Positions 52,040-64,000 of a stretch of 64,000 bases of DNA are shown here, piece by piece. Where the stretch lies: assembly GCA_018806985.1 (NCBI GenBank), contig JADANN010000032.1, forward strand, positions 2,005,501 through 2,069,500. The letters are read 5' to 3'. Below the pieces are notes generated by a model. It saw nothing but the letters and a program-made list of their open reading frames with translations. It did no database searches and was not told the origin of the DNA. Numbering within the stretch: the first letter of the stretch is position 1; each line of letters starts with the position of its first letter. A program made the position numbers and the translations under genes. The stretch comes from Angiostrongylus vasorum. Taxonomy: Eukaryota; Nematoda; Chromadorea; Rhabditida; Metastrongylidae.

Positions 52040-52395
52040 TATTTTTTTGCATGACCTGCCTTTCAAATCTACACTGTAGATTACAGCACTTTTCTCATTC
52101 GATTCGTATTCCGGCATCCATCATCCATGCAGGTCTTCCAACTTTTGAGGCGTTATATCGGCTTCTGCTCGGGGATATTGCTTTCATCATGAATATTGTT
52201 GAATGCTGGCCCATCGATGAAGTCCTGAGATAGTCAGGGCAGAGCGTTCCCACTTGGATTCCAGAGAATGATTTTTTCGCGGACAAATCCGGCACCAGTT
52301 GCTCACTACGGAAGAATGAGAGGCTTGGCGAGTCCAGAGCTGGATCGAGCCAGCACCGTGGTCGTGATGGTCGGTATCACTGCCAGTGTGCCATT
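52040..52395 (-). repeat. SINE-like repeat (family 2), reversed
   Basis: Reversed tail TCATTCGATTCGTATTCC at the left and a degenerate head with CACCGTGGTCGTGATGG at the right. Confidence 0.65.
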
Positions 52396-52779
52396 CGACC
52401 TCTGAGATAACATGAGAACATTCAAAGAAGAAGATAGCGAATATGTCGAAGTTAGAAAGAGATGGGAAAATGTGAGGGCACCAAAGAATGGTACGATAAT
52501 CCCAAGAAACTAATACGTCCTGCCTCTTGTGCGAGCTCACAGAGCGTACATCTTAATTTTTAATGCGCACACCAATTTCGCTCCCAGTGGAACCCGAGCG
52601 GTTGCACGACCCCGACACGTGAAGATGGCAGGATTAGTAGATGTTAAGGAACTATCTTATAGTTGTACAGCTGGAGTAAAAAAAAACCGCAAGTGAAGGG
52701 AATATGTGTTCACTAGTTTGCTTTCACATTGTACGTACTATTTTCCATTTTTTGCTTTTGTAAATAACATACATAAAAT

Positions 52780-53053
52780 GAGCGACAAAGTTCTCGGCAT
52801 TGACCAATCCCAGATGAATGCTCCATGCATTCGACTTCATTAAGCATCGTTTGGAGATGACTGAATGCATATGTGGTCTTAGCTGACTCATGGAGGCCTA
52901 TCGATGTATCGACCCAGTGCTACTATCCTCCCAGATAAGTCCGGTACCGATTTGCCGACCTCGGAGGGGTGGAAGGCATGGTGGGCCGTGGGCGCGGCGG
53001 TCGATTCCACGAGCGTGTTCCAGGGCGCCTCCCACCATTGCGCCACATGCGTC
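52780..53053 (-). repeat. tRNA-headed SINE-like repeat (family 1)
   Basis: Reversed copy from TTCTCGGCATTGACCAATCC to TGCGCCACATGCGTCC. Confidence 0.78.
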
Positions 53054-53059
53054 CAGCAC

Positions 53060-53985
53060 TCTTTGCATACACCTTACAGACGCCATACTATTTAAAAATT
53101 ACGTGTTTAATATTTATAAACTGTTACCTCTCAATTACCTGTTAGAGGAAAGCCTCGATCCAAGAAAAACCAGTACACTTAATAGAAATTAAAGGATAAA
53201 GTGGTTGTTGCAGCAATCAGAAAAGAAAGACAATGCACACTTCCTAAAGGTTAAATTGAGGAAGAATTTTTTTGTTATTGTGAGTTAGCATCTATAAGAA
53301 GATATTTAGCATAAAGAAATGAAACGCATGAAGCAGGTAAATCGTAATTAAAACGTGACGCCGTTATGATTAATAACGTGCAAAACGAGGACAGTTCAGA
53401 AAGAAACATGCCTTTGTGGTCCAATTCCAATTTAGCTACAAGTAAGAAAAAAAGATGGTGAGACTAACTAGAATCTTCGTCTAGAACTAGTTCAGAAGTT
53501 ATGATTCGTCGTGGCTTATTCTGTAGGTTGTTGTCGATATACATCCAACCATTTTGCAGTCACAGTTCATGAGTACTCTTTTCTTTCATAAACGATCGTT
53601 AGCAGCTTTTTAGAGGTCGCCAAGATCTGCACGAGATCTAAGATCATATTCGCAACGCAAGATTTGAAAGTGTGGAAAAAATGGTTGCCGGAAGCTATAG
53701 CATTGCCCACTCTGAATGTCTAAACCAATGTGTAGTATAATGTAGCTGGTAATATATTTCAGTGAAAATCTAAATTCGATGGTCTCTCCCTGTCTTTTTC
53801 TTCACTGCTTCAAGGCTAGGTGTGATGATCATGGAGTGAGTTCGAGCAAAATGGTAATGTTTTACAGCTAAGAAGGTATTCCAACGTTATTAGAAAACAA
53901 CCGCCGTAAGATACTTTCTGCACTACATAGGGAATATTCTTTATTTTTTAGTATTATCATGCATTTCTTGTTTTTCTGTATATCC
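53060..53985. other. Intergenic; homologous to 21910-22560 upstream of gene A
   Basis: 53260-53910 aligns with sequence upstream of gene A (GGTATTCCAAC and neighbouring bases), showing that the duplicated unit reaches at least 3-5 kb upstream of the start codons. Confidence 0.5.
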
Positions 53986-53989
53986 TTGC

Positions 53990-54385
53990 TAGGCCATTAT
54001 TGTATTCTGTTAATTACTTGATACTTGAACGGCCCGTCTTCACTGGCTGTGCGGGTCCAGCATAATCACCATTTTTCGGAGATTTGCTGATTAAGCCATT
54101 GTGGTTCCCTGGTATCGCGAGATCAGCCTTGCCAAGTTTGCCCACGGTCGGCACCATCACAGGCAGTGGCAGCCCTTGTGGATCAGAGGGAGGTTTGCCA
54201 CCATATGATTAGTTCGATACCAGGATAATAGTGGATCCTGTTGCTTTCTGATAGAAACTCCTCAGATTGAGAGGTCCTGCTGCGGGGATGAATGTCCCCG
54301 CTGCATATCACAGCCTGACACCCAAGAACACCTACACACCTCCCAGTCACGATGAGGGCGGTAAGCCGTTGTGAGGTATTGTATT
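53990..54385 (-). repeat. Dispersed repeat family 4, reversed
   Basis: Reversed copy with GTGGATCAGAGGGAGG and CAGCCTGACACCCAAGAAC. Confidence 0.65.
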
Positions 54386-54439
54386 CTGTTGGATTACGAA
54401 ATTAACCGTTGCCCTGAGTTAGCACATAGCGTAACTATA

Positions 54440-54690
54440 TTTTAAAAACCGATTTCCTTTTAACCTCGGTATGGGTAATCAACATATATTATTTAACTGA
54501 TAAGCTAAAGCAAGGTCATGAATAACTCTATTCGGTTAAATTCTCGACGCCTTCGTCTTCCTCGTAGCCCGTGATCCGAGTCGATGTCTACAGTCCTTCG
54601 TAGTCTCGATGTGGCATCTTCGTCATCCGATAGGTGTCCTCTCGAATGAGAAATAAAATGGTGATTGAAAGAATACATACTACTTTAGGT
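54440..54690. repeat. Dispersed repeat of the CGTTTCGGCGCC family, short
   Basis: ACCGATTTCCTTTTAACCTC at the left and TTCTCGACGCCTTCGTC with TCGATGTGGCATC further on. Confidence 0.5.
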
Positions 54691-54699
54691 TTTCCTCGA

Positions 54700-55690
54700 T
54701 CGCTATGTATCGATTTCGTAATGTACTTTCCCGTCCCTGCTTAGGTTAAGAACCCTCCACTCATCTGTGTTGGATCTCCACAACTTTTTTCTTTATCACT
54801 GCACTGTATGATTTTGATAAAGCCTTGCATTACTTCCGTGCGCAAGTCGTTTACATGATTCGTCACTGATTAATGGATCTATACCAACATCCGTTTCCTC
54901 GTCAATTGAATTAATAGAATAAGACACATTGCCACTGAAAGTGTTCCTTATTGTCCTTTGTACCACTTCCACATAATGACCACGTTGCTCTTTACATATT
55001 TCACACTCATATTCTTGTTATCGCTTCACTGTTACTGCTCCTGCTCAACTAATGTTCATTATGTAAGAAAGCAGTGATATATAAAGTTTTATCTGTTGAG
55101 ATTATGGTAGTGTTGACAGAGCGGATCGCTTATCATTTTGACCTTTGCAGGCTCTGAAAAGGCGAAACCGCCGTCAATAAAGCAGTGTATTATTGAACAA
55201 TGTCGAGGTGAAAAGAAAGTCGACTGTGGGACTTGCACTGATACTGTTATGAAGAATGCACATATAAAGGCTGGATTGCCCAAGTTTGGGACCTGATATG
55301 TCGCAACAACGGAACAACGACATGGGTGATTCTATTAAAAGCGATCTAATCATATTACACAGTGGTAAATTTATTTGTTAATATTAACGATCGTCATAAA
55401 CGATAGAGAAAGTAAGTGGATGCAAAAAGTGCTGGTTTTCTACGGAATACGTGAATACTGACCGTGCCATGGTCAAATTAATTGTTTCTAACACTGACGC
55501 CATTTCTACACTTTTAGGTCCCAAATTCCTTCACAGCCGACAATTTTCTTTAGATCCGTTTTTATTTACAAAGAACTCAGAATTTTTATGGTTATCAAGG
55601 CAACTGTAATGGGATTTTCTTCTGGCCATAAATACGAATTACATGTACACTTCACTATGTGAGAAGTACTGCTCATTTCCAAGTCTTGGC
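54700..55690. other. Intergenic, nothing recognised
   Basis: About 1 kb without a recognisable gene or repeat; small open frames have no motif. Confidence 0.4.
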
Positions 55691-56180
55691 AAGGTGGGCC
55701 GAATTTCCTGACATTGTTTCAACTTTTACTTCCTGCCAATTTTTTCTTTCTCGGCAAAGTATTATGTGAAATACAGCCACAACAGTGCTGAGACATAAGC
55801 AAAACTCGGAACATCAGATGCTCTTCAAACCAGCGACTGGCGTTTCTGGACCTCACAGGTTATCCATTGCACTCCATGCTTTGCTCTCCTCATAGCCGTT
55901 TTTTTTATCTAAAGGTGCTATCAGCAATCATTCATCAACGAGAATGATCTAGGGAGCACAAATCGGCATTGAACCCAGTTAAGCTGTAGCTGCAGTCGAA
56001 ATTGCAATGACATTCTCGCTGACGGGTAATTGTTTATAGCTCCGTTAAAGTGGAAAAGTGGAGGAATGAATGGTAAAGCAGAGGCTTCGGCTGGTGAAGC
56101 CGCGGGAAAGGTAATTGTGGGGTCGAAACACACCTGAAAATCCGAGATTTACTCATATCTCAGCATCATTATTCATGTAT
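55690..56180. repeat. Dispersed repeat (family 5-related)
   Basis: AAGCAAAACTCGGAAC and CATTGAACCCAGTTAAGCTG as in 20140-20520, plus ATCTCAGCATCATTATTC at the right end. Confidence 0.55.
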
Positions 56181-56499
56181 TCCAGACACCAGTTGAGGTT
56201 TTGAAATTTTTTTCTTACTCATGTGAGTATTTGTTCTCTTGTTTACTCTTAATCATTTAGTTTTCAATCATGAGAAAATCCAATTGATTAGAGAGCTGTT
56301 CGGAACTTAATATAAGATTCGTGATCTCGTATTTCATGCACTTTTGCAGTGAGAAATTGAATTTCAGTATAACATCCATTTTTGGCAGACTTTAGAGCTT
56401 AGAGTACAATATGGCCAAATAGCAATTTTGATAAATCTACACCTATCAATTCAAACTCCAGCGAATGCGTAACAAACGGCTTGAAAAAATAATCGGGTT

Positions 56500-57440
56500 C
56501 CACCTTGTTTCACCAGTACTCCCGTAAATCAGTCGAGTTTTTAATCGTGAGAGAATCCAGTTGATTAGAGAGCTGTTCGGAACTTAATATAAGATTCGTG
56601 ACTCGAACGAGCGCCAGTAAATCTTCCATTTTCCCTGTCGCGTGCAAGAGTAGCTCAGTGGGTTCTGCTCGCTCTAGGGACTCGTCAAGCAACATATCTT
56701 TCTTCTAGGCTTTTCGTGAAGAACTCTGACCATCGAGTCGGTGGTCTTCTTGCAGTACGTTTGAAATCCCGAGGAATCCAGTCACTAACGGCTCTTGTCC
56801 ATCGGTTGTCATTCATACGCATTACGTGTCCGGCCTACCTTTCTCGCTGGTCTTCCACTGAGTAGGGACCTTGCATTCAGACAGGTAACGTGTGAAGAAC
56901 CGAGCCAGTCAGTGTGCTTACGAGGAATGGCGGAAGATTCCCGAGGTGTTCTGATCTAATCCAGTCCGGACCTGGTGCTGTTCGATTTTTCACCGACGAA
57001 ATGGCATGTCGGATTTCGGAAGGGAGAACCTATGGTACAACATATCCATCCTCCTTTATTTCATATGACGGAAGGTGGATGCGGCTATCGAAGAGATCTG
57101 AGTAGTATTCGTTAATGATTTTGTCCATTGTCTTTCTGAACGCTGTAACTGTTCCGTTTGGGCGTCGGAGTGCAGTCGTCTTGGTTCTGCAATTGGCAAA
57201 GCTTCGGCGGGCTTCACGCACGTGAATACGCCTGGTAAATACAGAAGGCATGTGCCAAATTGGCGCAGCAGAAATAGGGAGGCTTCCAACACCTCCCCCC
57301 GTCCCCACCCTCTGGATCCTCCTCCGTCTCATGAAAGCAAAGGTCGCTCTCGGTCCGCGATTAACCTCCTATCCGCCACCTAGGGACGGGCCACGTGGCC
57401 TCTCGACTAAACGGCTATAGATCCTTCATTGAGCGAGATC
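56500..57440 (-). mobile_element. RTE-type LINE, internally deleted
   Basis: Minus strand from 57440: 5' leader, then NGTVTAFRKTMDKIINEYYSD and SEIRHAI (start of the reverse transcriptase region), a jump near 56860, and C-terminal pieces ([15 protein letters not shown]). The catalytic core is lost. An approximately 60-base segment near 56545 is repeated at 56270. Confidence 0.75.
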
Positions 57441-57689
57441 CGTGGAGTTAATAATAATAATGGGGTATGGGACCAAAAAGCGGTTAACGAATGCACTGTG
57501 TAATTGTGGTTCTAAAAATTGCGTCGTGGCGTTATTCAACCTTGAAAACGAGGAAGGTTGTGACTGTCCTTCTTGAAGTTGATGGTTTTTAAGAAGAGAA
57601 GTAGACAAAAAACTGTTCAGAACCTTAGGTGTGAGCAGTTTCCCTGTTTCTGAAAATCGGACCATAATAGAAAGTCGAACGAGCTCGTC

Positions 57690-58316
57690 GTTGACGCTTC
57701 TCCTACGAAACCTGAGCGGCCCGTTCCTCGACCCTTATTGCAACGTGCGACGAGAAATTAATTTCCTATGACAAATGATGATGATCAGCTGGCTGGCCTC
57801 GGCGAAACTGTACAGCATTTCGCATACCCGAAAGTGCAGCAAAAATAAGGTAACGTTGGACTTTTTGATGCTTTGCAGACCGTTCAATCAATTACAGCTT
57901 CCTGAATCCTGATGAAACGATTACTGCACAGAAATACGTCCAACAAGTCAACTAAATGCACCGGAAACTTCAACCGCTGCTAGCCTACTTAGTCAACGAA
58001 AGGGACCAATCCTTGTTCATGATAAGGCGCCGCTACCCGTCTCTATATAGACGCTGCAAAGTTGGACGAACTGGATGACGAAACCTTGCACCGTCCACCA
58101 CACTCGCGGTCGCGTTCGGCTACCGACTACCACTTCAACCATCTCGATAACTTCATGTGCGAGAAAAAGCTTCAGAAATCAAGTAAAGAGTCAAACAGCG
58201 TCCAACCACTCCGCTGCCTACGGAGTTGCAGAACTTTGTGAAGCTGGAATAAATAAAGCTGTTTTGCTTCTGCAAAAAATGTGTAGCTTTCAGCGGTGTT
58301 ATTTCGACCAATAAGA
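57690..58316 (+). mobile_element. Mariner transposase relic
   Basis: Shifting frames read NPDETITAQKYVQQVN, MHRKLQPLLAYLVNE, RKGPILVHDKAP, ARKSFRNQVK and a C-terminus AGINKAVLLLQKMCSFQRCY. It is broken by stops. Confidence 0.8.
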
Positions 58317-58519
58317 TTTACTCTGAGATGAGATTTGCCATTAAATACGCAGGTTGAACTCCGATATTAATTTCCGAGCAACCATCCTAAATGTGACAGA
58401 ATTCGTACAGAAACAGAATTAAAAGTAAGTTAAAATCTTTGCCCTTCAACAGAAAAAATAACTGACGCGAACTCTCCGAAGTCTATAAAAAACAAGGCGC
58501 CGATGTTTGAAGAAACGAA

Positions 58520-58790
58520 ATCAAATTTCATTATAGTTTTTTTTATTTATTGCCTATTCTTTTTTAATGGCAGGGTATTTTGTGAGCTATAACCGTAATG
58601 ATGCTGAGTTCCAGCAGTCAGATGTTTATTACTGTAGTCTTAGGACTCGCATGGTGTGGTGGTAAACGGACTAGTCCCCGGAAAGGGTAATTGCGCGTTG
58701 GATCCCCACCGCCCGCAAACACTAGCGGTCCAGAGTTTTGCAAACATCTCAGCATCATTACGGTTATGATTCACGAAGCAAAAATTTATT
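58520..58790. repeat. Head-to-head SINE-like pair (family 5)
   Basis: A degraded left part and a forward copy with CATGGTGTGGTGGTAAACGG and GTTTTGCAAACATCTCAGCA. Confidence 0.6.
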
Positions 58791-59329
58791 TTTTTGAATA
58801 TAGTACGTATTCTGATGTGTTGAAGGAAAAAGAGAAAGCTCTCCTGTAGTAACAAGTGCACGTTCCAGTTCTCAGATGTGTACTGCATATTATTCAGCGG
58901 TTTAGAAAGTGTCCCTGGATGTCTACCGTGACGTGTCGAAGTGGATTAATTCCAAACCAAGAACGAGTTCATCGAGTCTCCGTGCCTGGATATTCTTCGG
59001 GTTCCAACCTCTAAGTCAAATGTCAGTTTTTCAGCCAAGAATTTCTGGTTGCTCTCCGCTATCACCAAGATTTCCTCAGGAAGAAAAGGACCTTGCTCCT
59101 TGATCGGACTAAAACACATTCTGGTTTACAGTAACTGGATCGTACTCAGAATCTAAGCAAGAGGGCCTGTGCATGAGAGCGAAACGGTACGTAAGCAAAC
59201 ACTATTGAAGGCAGCTCAGAAAGGAACTAGTCCAAGTACCATGGAGGCACTCGTGATTTTAATCCACTACTGTCATTTTCGCAAAATCAACGTAGTATTC
59301 ACAATTTTCTAACATTTTACTTTCTGCTT
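58791..59329. other. Intergenic, nothing recognised
   Basis: No repeat family or coding signature identified. Confidence 0.35.
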
Positions 59330-59670
59330 ATTCTTTTTTTCATAGCGGGGGTGAGATGGGACATACAATCGTAGGGATGCTGAGATCTGAGCAGAACTCG
59401 GAACCTCACGTACGCCTCGAATCTGTGACTTTCCCCACCGGGAGCTCCCGTGCTATCCATCACGTCAACCGGGGCCCTTGGTTTGCCTTTCTTTCAGCCA
59501 CTGCTTGATTCTATCGGTATTATCAATGTTAACACACTGAAAATCAGAAGTAAGGAGTAAGAACATTATGATTTCGACCGCATCTTCAGTTTAACTCGGT
59601 TTGAAACCGATTTATGCTCCCTAGATCACTTCCGTTGACAAGTAATTAATGATAGCAGCAATAGAGCAAA
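59330..59670. repeat. Dispersed repeat (family 5-related)
   Basis: GAGCAGAACTCGGAACCTC and the reversed CCCTAGATCACTTCCGTTG segment relate it to 20140 and 55690. Confidence 0.5.
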
Positions 59671-60075
59671 AAACTGGCTGGGAGAAAGGCAAGCAAGGGA
59701 TTTGGTTCGTTTAGTGGATAGCACGTGAGCTTCCGATAAGAGTAGTCGCTGATTCAAAACGCGCTTTAAGTTCCGAATTCAGCTTATATCTCAACAGCAT
59801 TCCTAAGATGACATTACCACCACTTTCCGATATAATATGGAAAAATCTATGGATATAAAACAAAACGTCTGAGTTGAAAAAAGCTTCGTGGTGGGTTTCT
59901 AGGAATATGTACTGCAAATAGAAGTTTTGAAAAGGTTGAAAAGTGAGCAAAACACGGATGAAGTAAAACATCGATGAACGTAGATCCTATCTATTAGTAT
60001 GAGACCATGCACAGAATCAAACAGAAAATTCATTTCCCACAGAGAAAGTCATTCTAACACTGCAGCAACAATAGT

Positions 60076-61268
60076 TCAACTTCTGGTTGCCTTCGCATTC
60101 TGAATCCACTCAGATATGTATTTCTTTTCCTGATGACGAACGTTCTTCACCTGGAATACACTCGCTGGGAATATTAAAACATTTTCTATTCTATTAAGAC
60201 GAAAGAAACGAAGAACTAAAAAGAAAACTACGATTCAAAAGTGTTAAAAGAGCTGGCTAACTATGACCCAGTTGACACTACAGATGACCAATAGGGAAAT
60301 TGTTTTTTAGTTTTAAACAAAGCTCCTCTCATTGTAACTACAAGTAGGTTTTTTTGTTTATTGTAGGTGCAGGTCACATGTGTGCCAGCCGGACTTGTTG
60401 TCACGGGTCTAGGTATGAGGCCGTAGAGCTAACAAAGTCCGACAAGCTCTTTACGAGCTCTTTAGTACGATTTATTGCAACGCGAATATCTAAATCTAGC
60501 ACATCTAGCGCACTAGCCAGATTAGACCCATGGTATAGAAAGAGCCTCAGGTTCGATCACGCTCCAAACCGACCTGTTCATCCCTCGTGTTGGAAAACTG
60601 GTACCGGACTTCTCCGGGAAAACAAAAAATAACACCGGTTCAATGCATAGGGAAGTCCACAAGTATCTACATAAGATAAATAAATGTGCATTCAACCACC
60701 TTTACAATGCTGAATGAGCTCCAAAGTATTCCTGAAGGATTGAATAACGCGTTATATTTTCCATCTATGATTCTCTACATGCAAAATCCCCAGCGCTGAA
60801 CAAAGCCGAAGAACAAGACGGATGAGAGCTCTTCAGAGCTTCGTCAGTCGAATTATTGTAGGTTTCCTTCATGGCAATTCTTTTTCCGACTCTTTTTTTC
60901 TTTTTTGACCTTAGTGCGTGTCTGTTCTCAATGTGCTTCTCAAACTGATGACGACCACTGCGGTCAATTTTCTAATAGTCCTAGTACCAATGTGATCACC
61001 ATCTGAATTTTTTCTCACTCCTAAAAGAAAGTAAAAAGGAATAAGTGAAAAATCTCCATTAAAGTACGAAGTTCTAAGCTGAAAGACCAAAAACTGTGGA
61101 AGAATTGAAGGAAGATAAAACAAAGGAACCTCATCCGTGTCATCCGGGTGCGTGCCGCGGAGGTCGTAGTGGTGAGCTCCATTCTGGAGAATTATCGACA
61201 CCAGTGATCCTTCAATTTTCGGCGTTAGCGACCAACCTCCACCAGACCATGGGTCGAGGTAGCCATTC
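60076..61268 (-). CDS. Gene C: S28 serine carboxypeptidase paralog, last two exons (partial at right edge)
   Basis: Two exons match exons 12 and 13 of gene B in length and phase. Exon 61268-61130 (139 bases) holds NGYLDPWSGGGW with the catalytic Asp and GAHHYDLRG with the catalytic His. Exon 60150-60076 (75 bases) encodes VKNVRHQEKKYISEW and ends at a TGA stop. Both are intact, with AG acceptors and a GT donor. Exon 11, which lies 650 bases upstream in gene B, is not found up to base 64000; that intron holds LINE and Penelope-like sequence, so the remaining exons are probably beyond the right edge. Unlike gene B, the tryptophan after the catalytic Asp-Pro is kept here. Confidence 0.85.
60480..60740 (+). 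repeat. SINE-like repeat in intron 12 of gene C
   Basis: CTCAGGTTCGATCACGCTCC is a good B-box-like stretch, with GGTACCGGACTTCTCCGGG downstream. Confidence 0.55.
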
Positions 61269-61369
61269 CTTAGAAAAATAAACGAAATACTGTGGCTTCG
61301 TTAACTGGTTTTTGCAAAAGAATAATTCCAAATAGCTCTTCATTTTGCAATATCCACTATAGAACATAT

Positions 61370-61450
61370 AGGGGGGCGTTCATAGCGCAGTGATTAGGGT
61401 CAATAGTCAGCCCTCTAATATACCTAGATCGTGTGTTCGCTTCAGCGCCC
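61370..61450 (+). repeat. SINE-like fragment upstream of gene C exon 12
   Basis: GGCGTTCATAGCGCAGTGATT resembles the A-box region; it stands about 100 bases upstream of exon 12, as 31672 does in gene B. Confidence 0.5.
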
Positions 61451-61839
61451 CTAGGCTAATCGAGGTTCCGTCCCTCCAATGTGGGCAACTAGGTACCATA
61501 TTGTTATTAGTATATTATTATAATATTAGCGATTAATCCAAGCCGAACGTTTAGCCCTTGTGGTTTATATAACACATACTGTAACTAGCTGCTTTCTTAG
61601 TAAACACTGAATTACTACTAAGCAAGAAGCGAATTATTGATTAATGTCGAGGTTAATAGGAAGTCGACAATGGGAACTACACGATGATATCAAATAGTCA
61701 GAGAATATAAAAGAGTTCTTCGCAGTTTGTTTCTGTATTGAACCAAATTTAATTGAGGTTGCCCTATTGCAGGATATATTGTACAGTACGAGTGTATGAA
61801 TATGTTATTTAAATATAACGGCGCACATAACATCTTGTT

Positions 61840-62060
61840 GGAATGCCAAACTCTAATGTTCGAAATCTACCCACTCTCCGGGATCCAGGAGAATGTACAT
61901 CGATAGCTAATATGTATGAGCCGGTCGTATAATGAGAAGAACGGAAGATAGATGCACGGAGAGTGCACTAGCAAGTACACTACACGAGGATGCCAGCACC
62001 CTCTAGAATAACCGCCTACGCCTATCACGAACGTGTTTGTAACTAAAGTGAAACAGCTAT
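61840..62060 (+). mobile_element. LINE C-terminal fragment
   Basis: Plus strand reads LPTLRDPGECTSIANMY, the same block as in 8050-8560, then decays. Confidence 0.55.
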
Positions 62061-62639
62061 ACTCCCAGCTGCAGTCATTTTACATATCATGGTATTAAAC
62101 TCGCACTCGCAATGGAAAATGTGCCGGGGTCCACACAACTCTGAATACCGGCCGTTCAAATATCGAAGCAAGTATCTATTTTCACACACTTGCGAAGAGA
62201 CTTCTATGAGTGTTCTTTGACAATCTTAGCTCATAGTGAATCGTATTGATAGCACGAAAAAATACTACAATCCTCAATTTTTTTTCCTATATTAAAGTAG
62301 TTCTGTCGTTCTATCATAATGAAATCCAGATTTTCTGGAGCAAATGGCATATATATATATCTTACATTATTGCTTTAAAGCACACATTTCGAAAACGAAA
62401 GCAGTTGAACAAGCGCCACTTCCAGAAGAAGACAACCTTCCCCAGTTTGTCGTTTATGTTCACAACTAGCGCCGTTCCGATGGAAAAATTTTAAAAATTT
62501 GGACTTCGAGGCCAATCCTTTAAAAGTTCCAACTTTAGATATGTTTAAATTTTTGAAGGACATTGTGTAAAATTATACATTTGACAAGTGTGACATATCA
62601 GTATCTCTTCTACAGATCTACAACGTAAGAGCTCCTAAA

Positions 62640-63738
62640 AATACTCTAACGATCGAGAAATTGTCACCAGATATTTAAAAACCCTCCTAAGTTTGGTGTT
62701 CTTTATTCTCCTCACTGCATCCTCGATGCTTCTGACAGCTCTCCAAGCCTGTCGTTTGCTCTTCCTCAACCTTGGAGCTCTGTTGTTCAACATGTTGATC
62801 TTACGACCTAGAAAGACGTAGGTGGAGCATTCAGAGAAATTCGTACCGTTGAGCATGAATGAACCATACCAAACCAATCCGTTCCTCATGAACATCGTTT
62901 TTTGTGAGATTTAGATGAAGACCAATCTTTCACAGAAGTTATCAAAGTCGGCAAGCATTCGTTCCGCATGGCTAATGTTGGTGATATAAGAACGATGTCA
63001 TCAGCAAAGCAAAGACGGTGTGATTGCCGATCATCGAATGCGGTAAATAATTTTGGCGAGATGGTATCGCCTTGCCTAACCATTCTTTTGACGTCGACGT
63101 TAATATCGTTGTAGAATGGTGGCATCTTGGTTGTGAAATTTTTATGCAGCTCACGAAGAATCTTTTTAAATACTTCTTTATACTCCTCTTATAACTTCTT
63201 AGAACCTTTATATGCTGAGCATCGATCCCTGATTGTCCATAGCTTCCATGACTGCTTCTATCTCAACTGAGTCAAAAGCCTTTTTAAATCAATGAAAGGG
63301 AGACAAAGCGGTCTATTGACCTCTCGCGATACTTCAATGAGTCTTGTTATCGTGTGGATGTGGTCCATCGTACTATATCTCTTTCTAAACCCTCTTGCTC
63401 ACATGACTGTCCTTGATCCAGTGTCCTGTCAATCCTATTTAGAATGACTCGAGTTGAAAGTTTGTAGACGACAGACAGCAAACGATTGAACGGTAGTTGC
63501 CGATATCGTAGAGGTCACCCTTCTTAAACAATAACACAGTATTTCTGGTCTTCCATTGAATAGGAACCTTGCATTCTGATAGATAATTTGTGAAGAGCCG
63601 AGCTAGTGTATTTGGTGAGGATAGGGGAAAGTTCTTCAGGTGTTCAGATCACATCCTGTCCGGACCTGGTGCTGTTCGATATTTCACCGACGAAATGGCA
63701 TGTCGGGTCTCGGAAGGGAGAACCGGTGGTTCGACATA
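62640..63738 (-). mobile_element. RTE-type LINE reverse transcriptase, degraded
   Basis: Minus strand from 63738: RTAPGPDRM, NTLARLFTNYLSECKVP, KKGDLYDIGNY, FKKAFDSVEIEAVMEA, VRQGDTISPKLF-like, FADDIVLISP, FMRNGLVW and AWRAVRSIEDAVRR. Frameshifts and stops interrupt it, but the FADD and QGD motifs are still visible. It ends abruptly near 62640. Confidence 0.85.
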
Positions 63739-63739
63739 A

Positions 63740-64000
63740 GAATAACCTGGTTTTTAAGCCTAATACTTACCCAGTTGCTTAACCATATTCCAGCTCACCT
63801 CACAAACACCCAAATGTTCCTAGAACGTCTACGTAACGCGTCTCCTAATAACGCGTACGTGATGGAGTCCTTCGACGTTACTGCGTTGTACACCAACGTA
63901 TCGAATGACTCCGCAATGCAAGCCATCTTCGAACTTCTTGTTAAACATGAAGGAAGAATAAATATGCATGGCTTGTCCATTCAGCAGCTAATGGCTCTCC
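63740..64000 (+). mobile_element. Penelope-like element reverse transcriptase, partial
   Basis: Plus strand reads QMFLERLRNAS, then VMESFDVTALYTNVSND and an AIFELLVKHEGR-like stretch with no stop to the window edge. The S-F-D-V-T-A-L-Y-T-N-V block is typical of Penelope-like reverse transcriptases and unlike the RTE copies. It abuts the minus-strand RTE at 63738. Confidence 0.75.

Overview
The window looks like a piece of a parasitic nematode nuclear genome, most likely a strongylid of the hookworm/Haemonchus group. Short conserved exons lie in kilobase-sized introns. Intergenic DNA is packed with degraded RTE-type LINEs, mariner relics, a Penelope-like fragment, tRNA-headed SINE-like repeats and simple repeats. 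No bacterial-type gene organisation, rRNA, genuine tRNA or CRISPR array was seen. The species assignment is inference from gene family and repeat content.

The only genes I can support are three tandem, same-orientation (minus strand) paralogs of a secreted serine peptidase of family S28 (lysosomal Pro-X carboxypeptidase / dipeptidyl peptidase II type; the Haemonchus gut proteins called contortins belong to this family). In transcription order, right to left, they are gene C (last two exons only, 61268-60076; the rest lies beyond the right edge), gene B (complete set of 13 exons, 48964-27783, about 510 codons) and gene A (exons 1-8, 19124-2218; the 3' part lies beyond the left edge). Exon lengths and phases are identical between A and B, apart from single extra bases. 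All catalytic motifs are found: Ser in GGSYGGM, Asp in NGYLDP, His in GAHHYDLR.

The genes come from duplication of a unit of about 30 kb. Besides exons, blocks of introns and several kilobases of upstream sequence align between A and B, and the introns around the last exons align between B and C. Later insertions (RTE, SINEs, simple repeats) made the copies diverge in length.

The most striking oddity is that A and B carry six coding frame disruptions, each explained by one extra base in a short homopolymer run, inside otherwise well-conserved exons. Either A and B are young pseudogenes or the assembly carries homopolymer insertion errors.

Layout: 0-2.2 kb unexplained sequence with a 0.9 kb foldback element; 2.2-19.1 kb gene A with intronic repeats and a LINE at 9-11 kb; 19.1-27.8 kb intergenic (upstream homology block, RTE at 22.6-24.9 kb, TG microsatellite, mariner); 27.8-49.0 kb gene B with RTE pieces at 29-30.8 and 41-42.7 kb and a mariner at 33.6-34.3 kb; 49-60 kb intergenic repeats, an RTE and a mariner; 60-61.3 kb 3' end of gene C; 61.8-64 kb LINE fragments and the start of a Penelope-like reverse transcriptase running off the edge.
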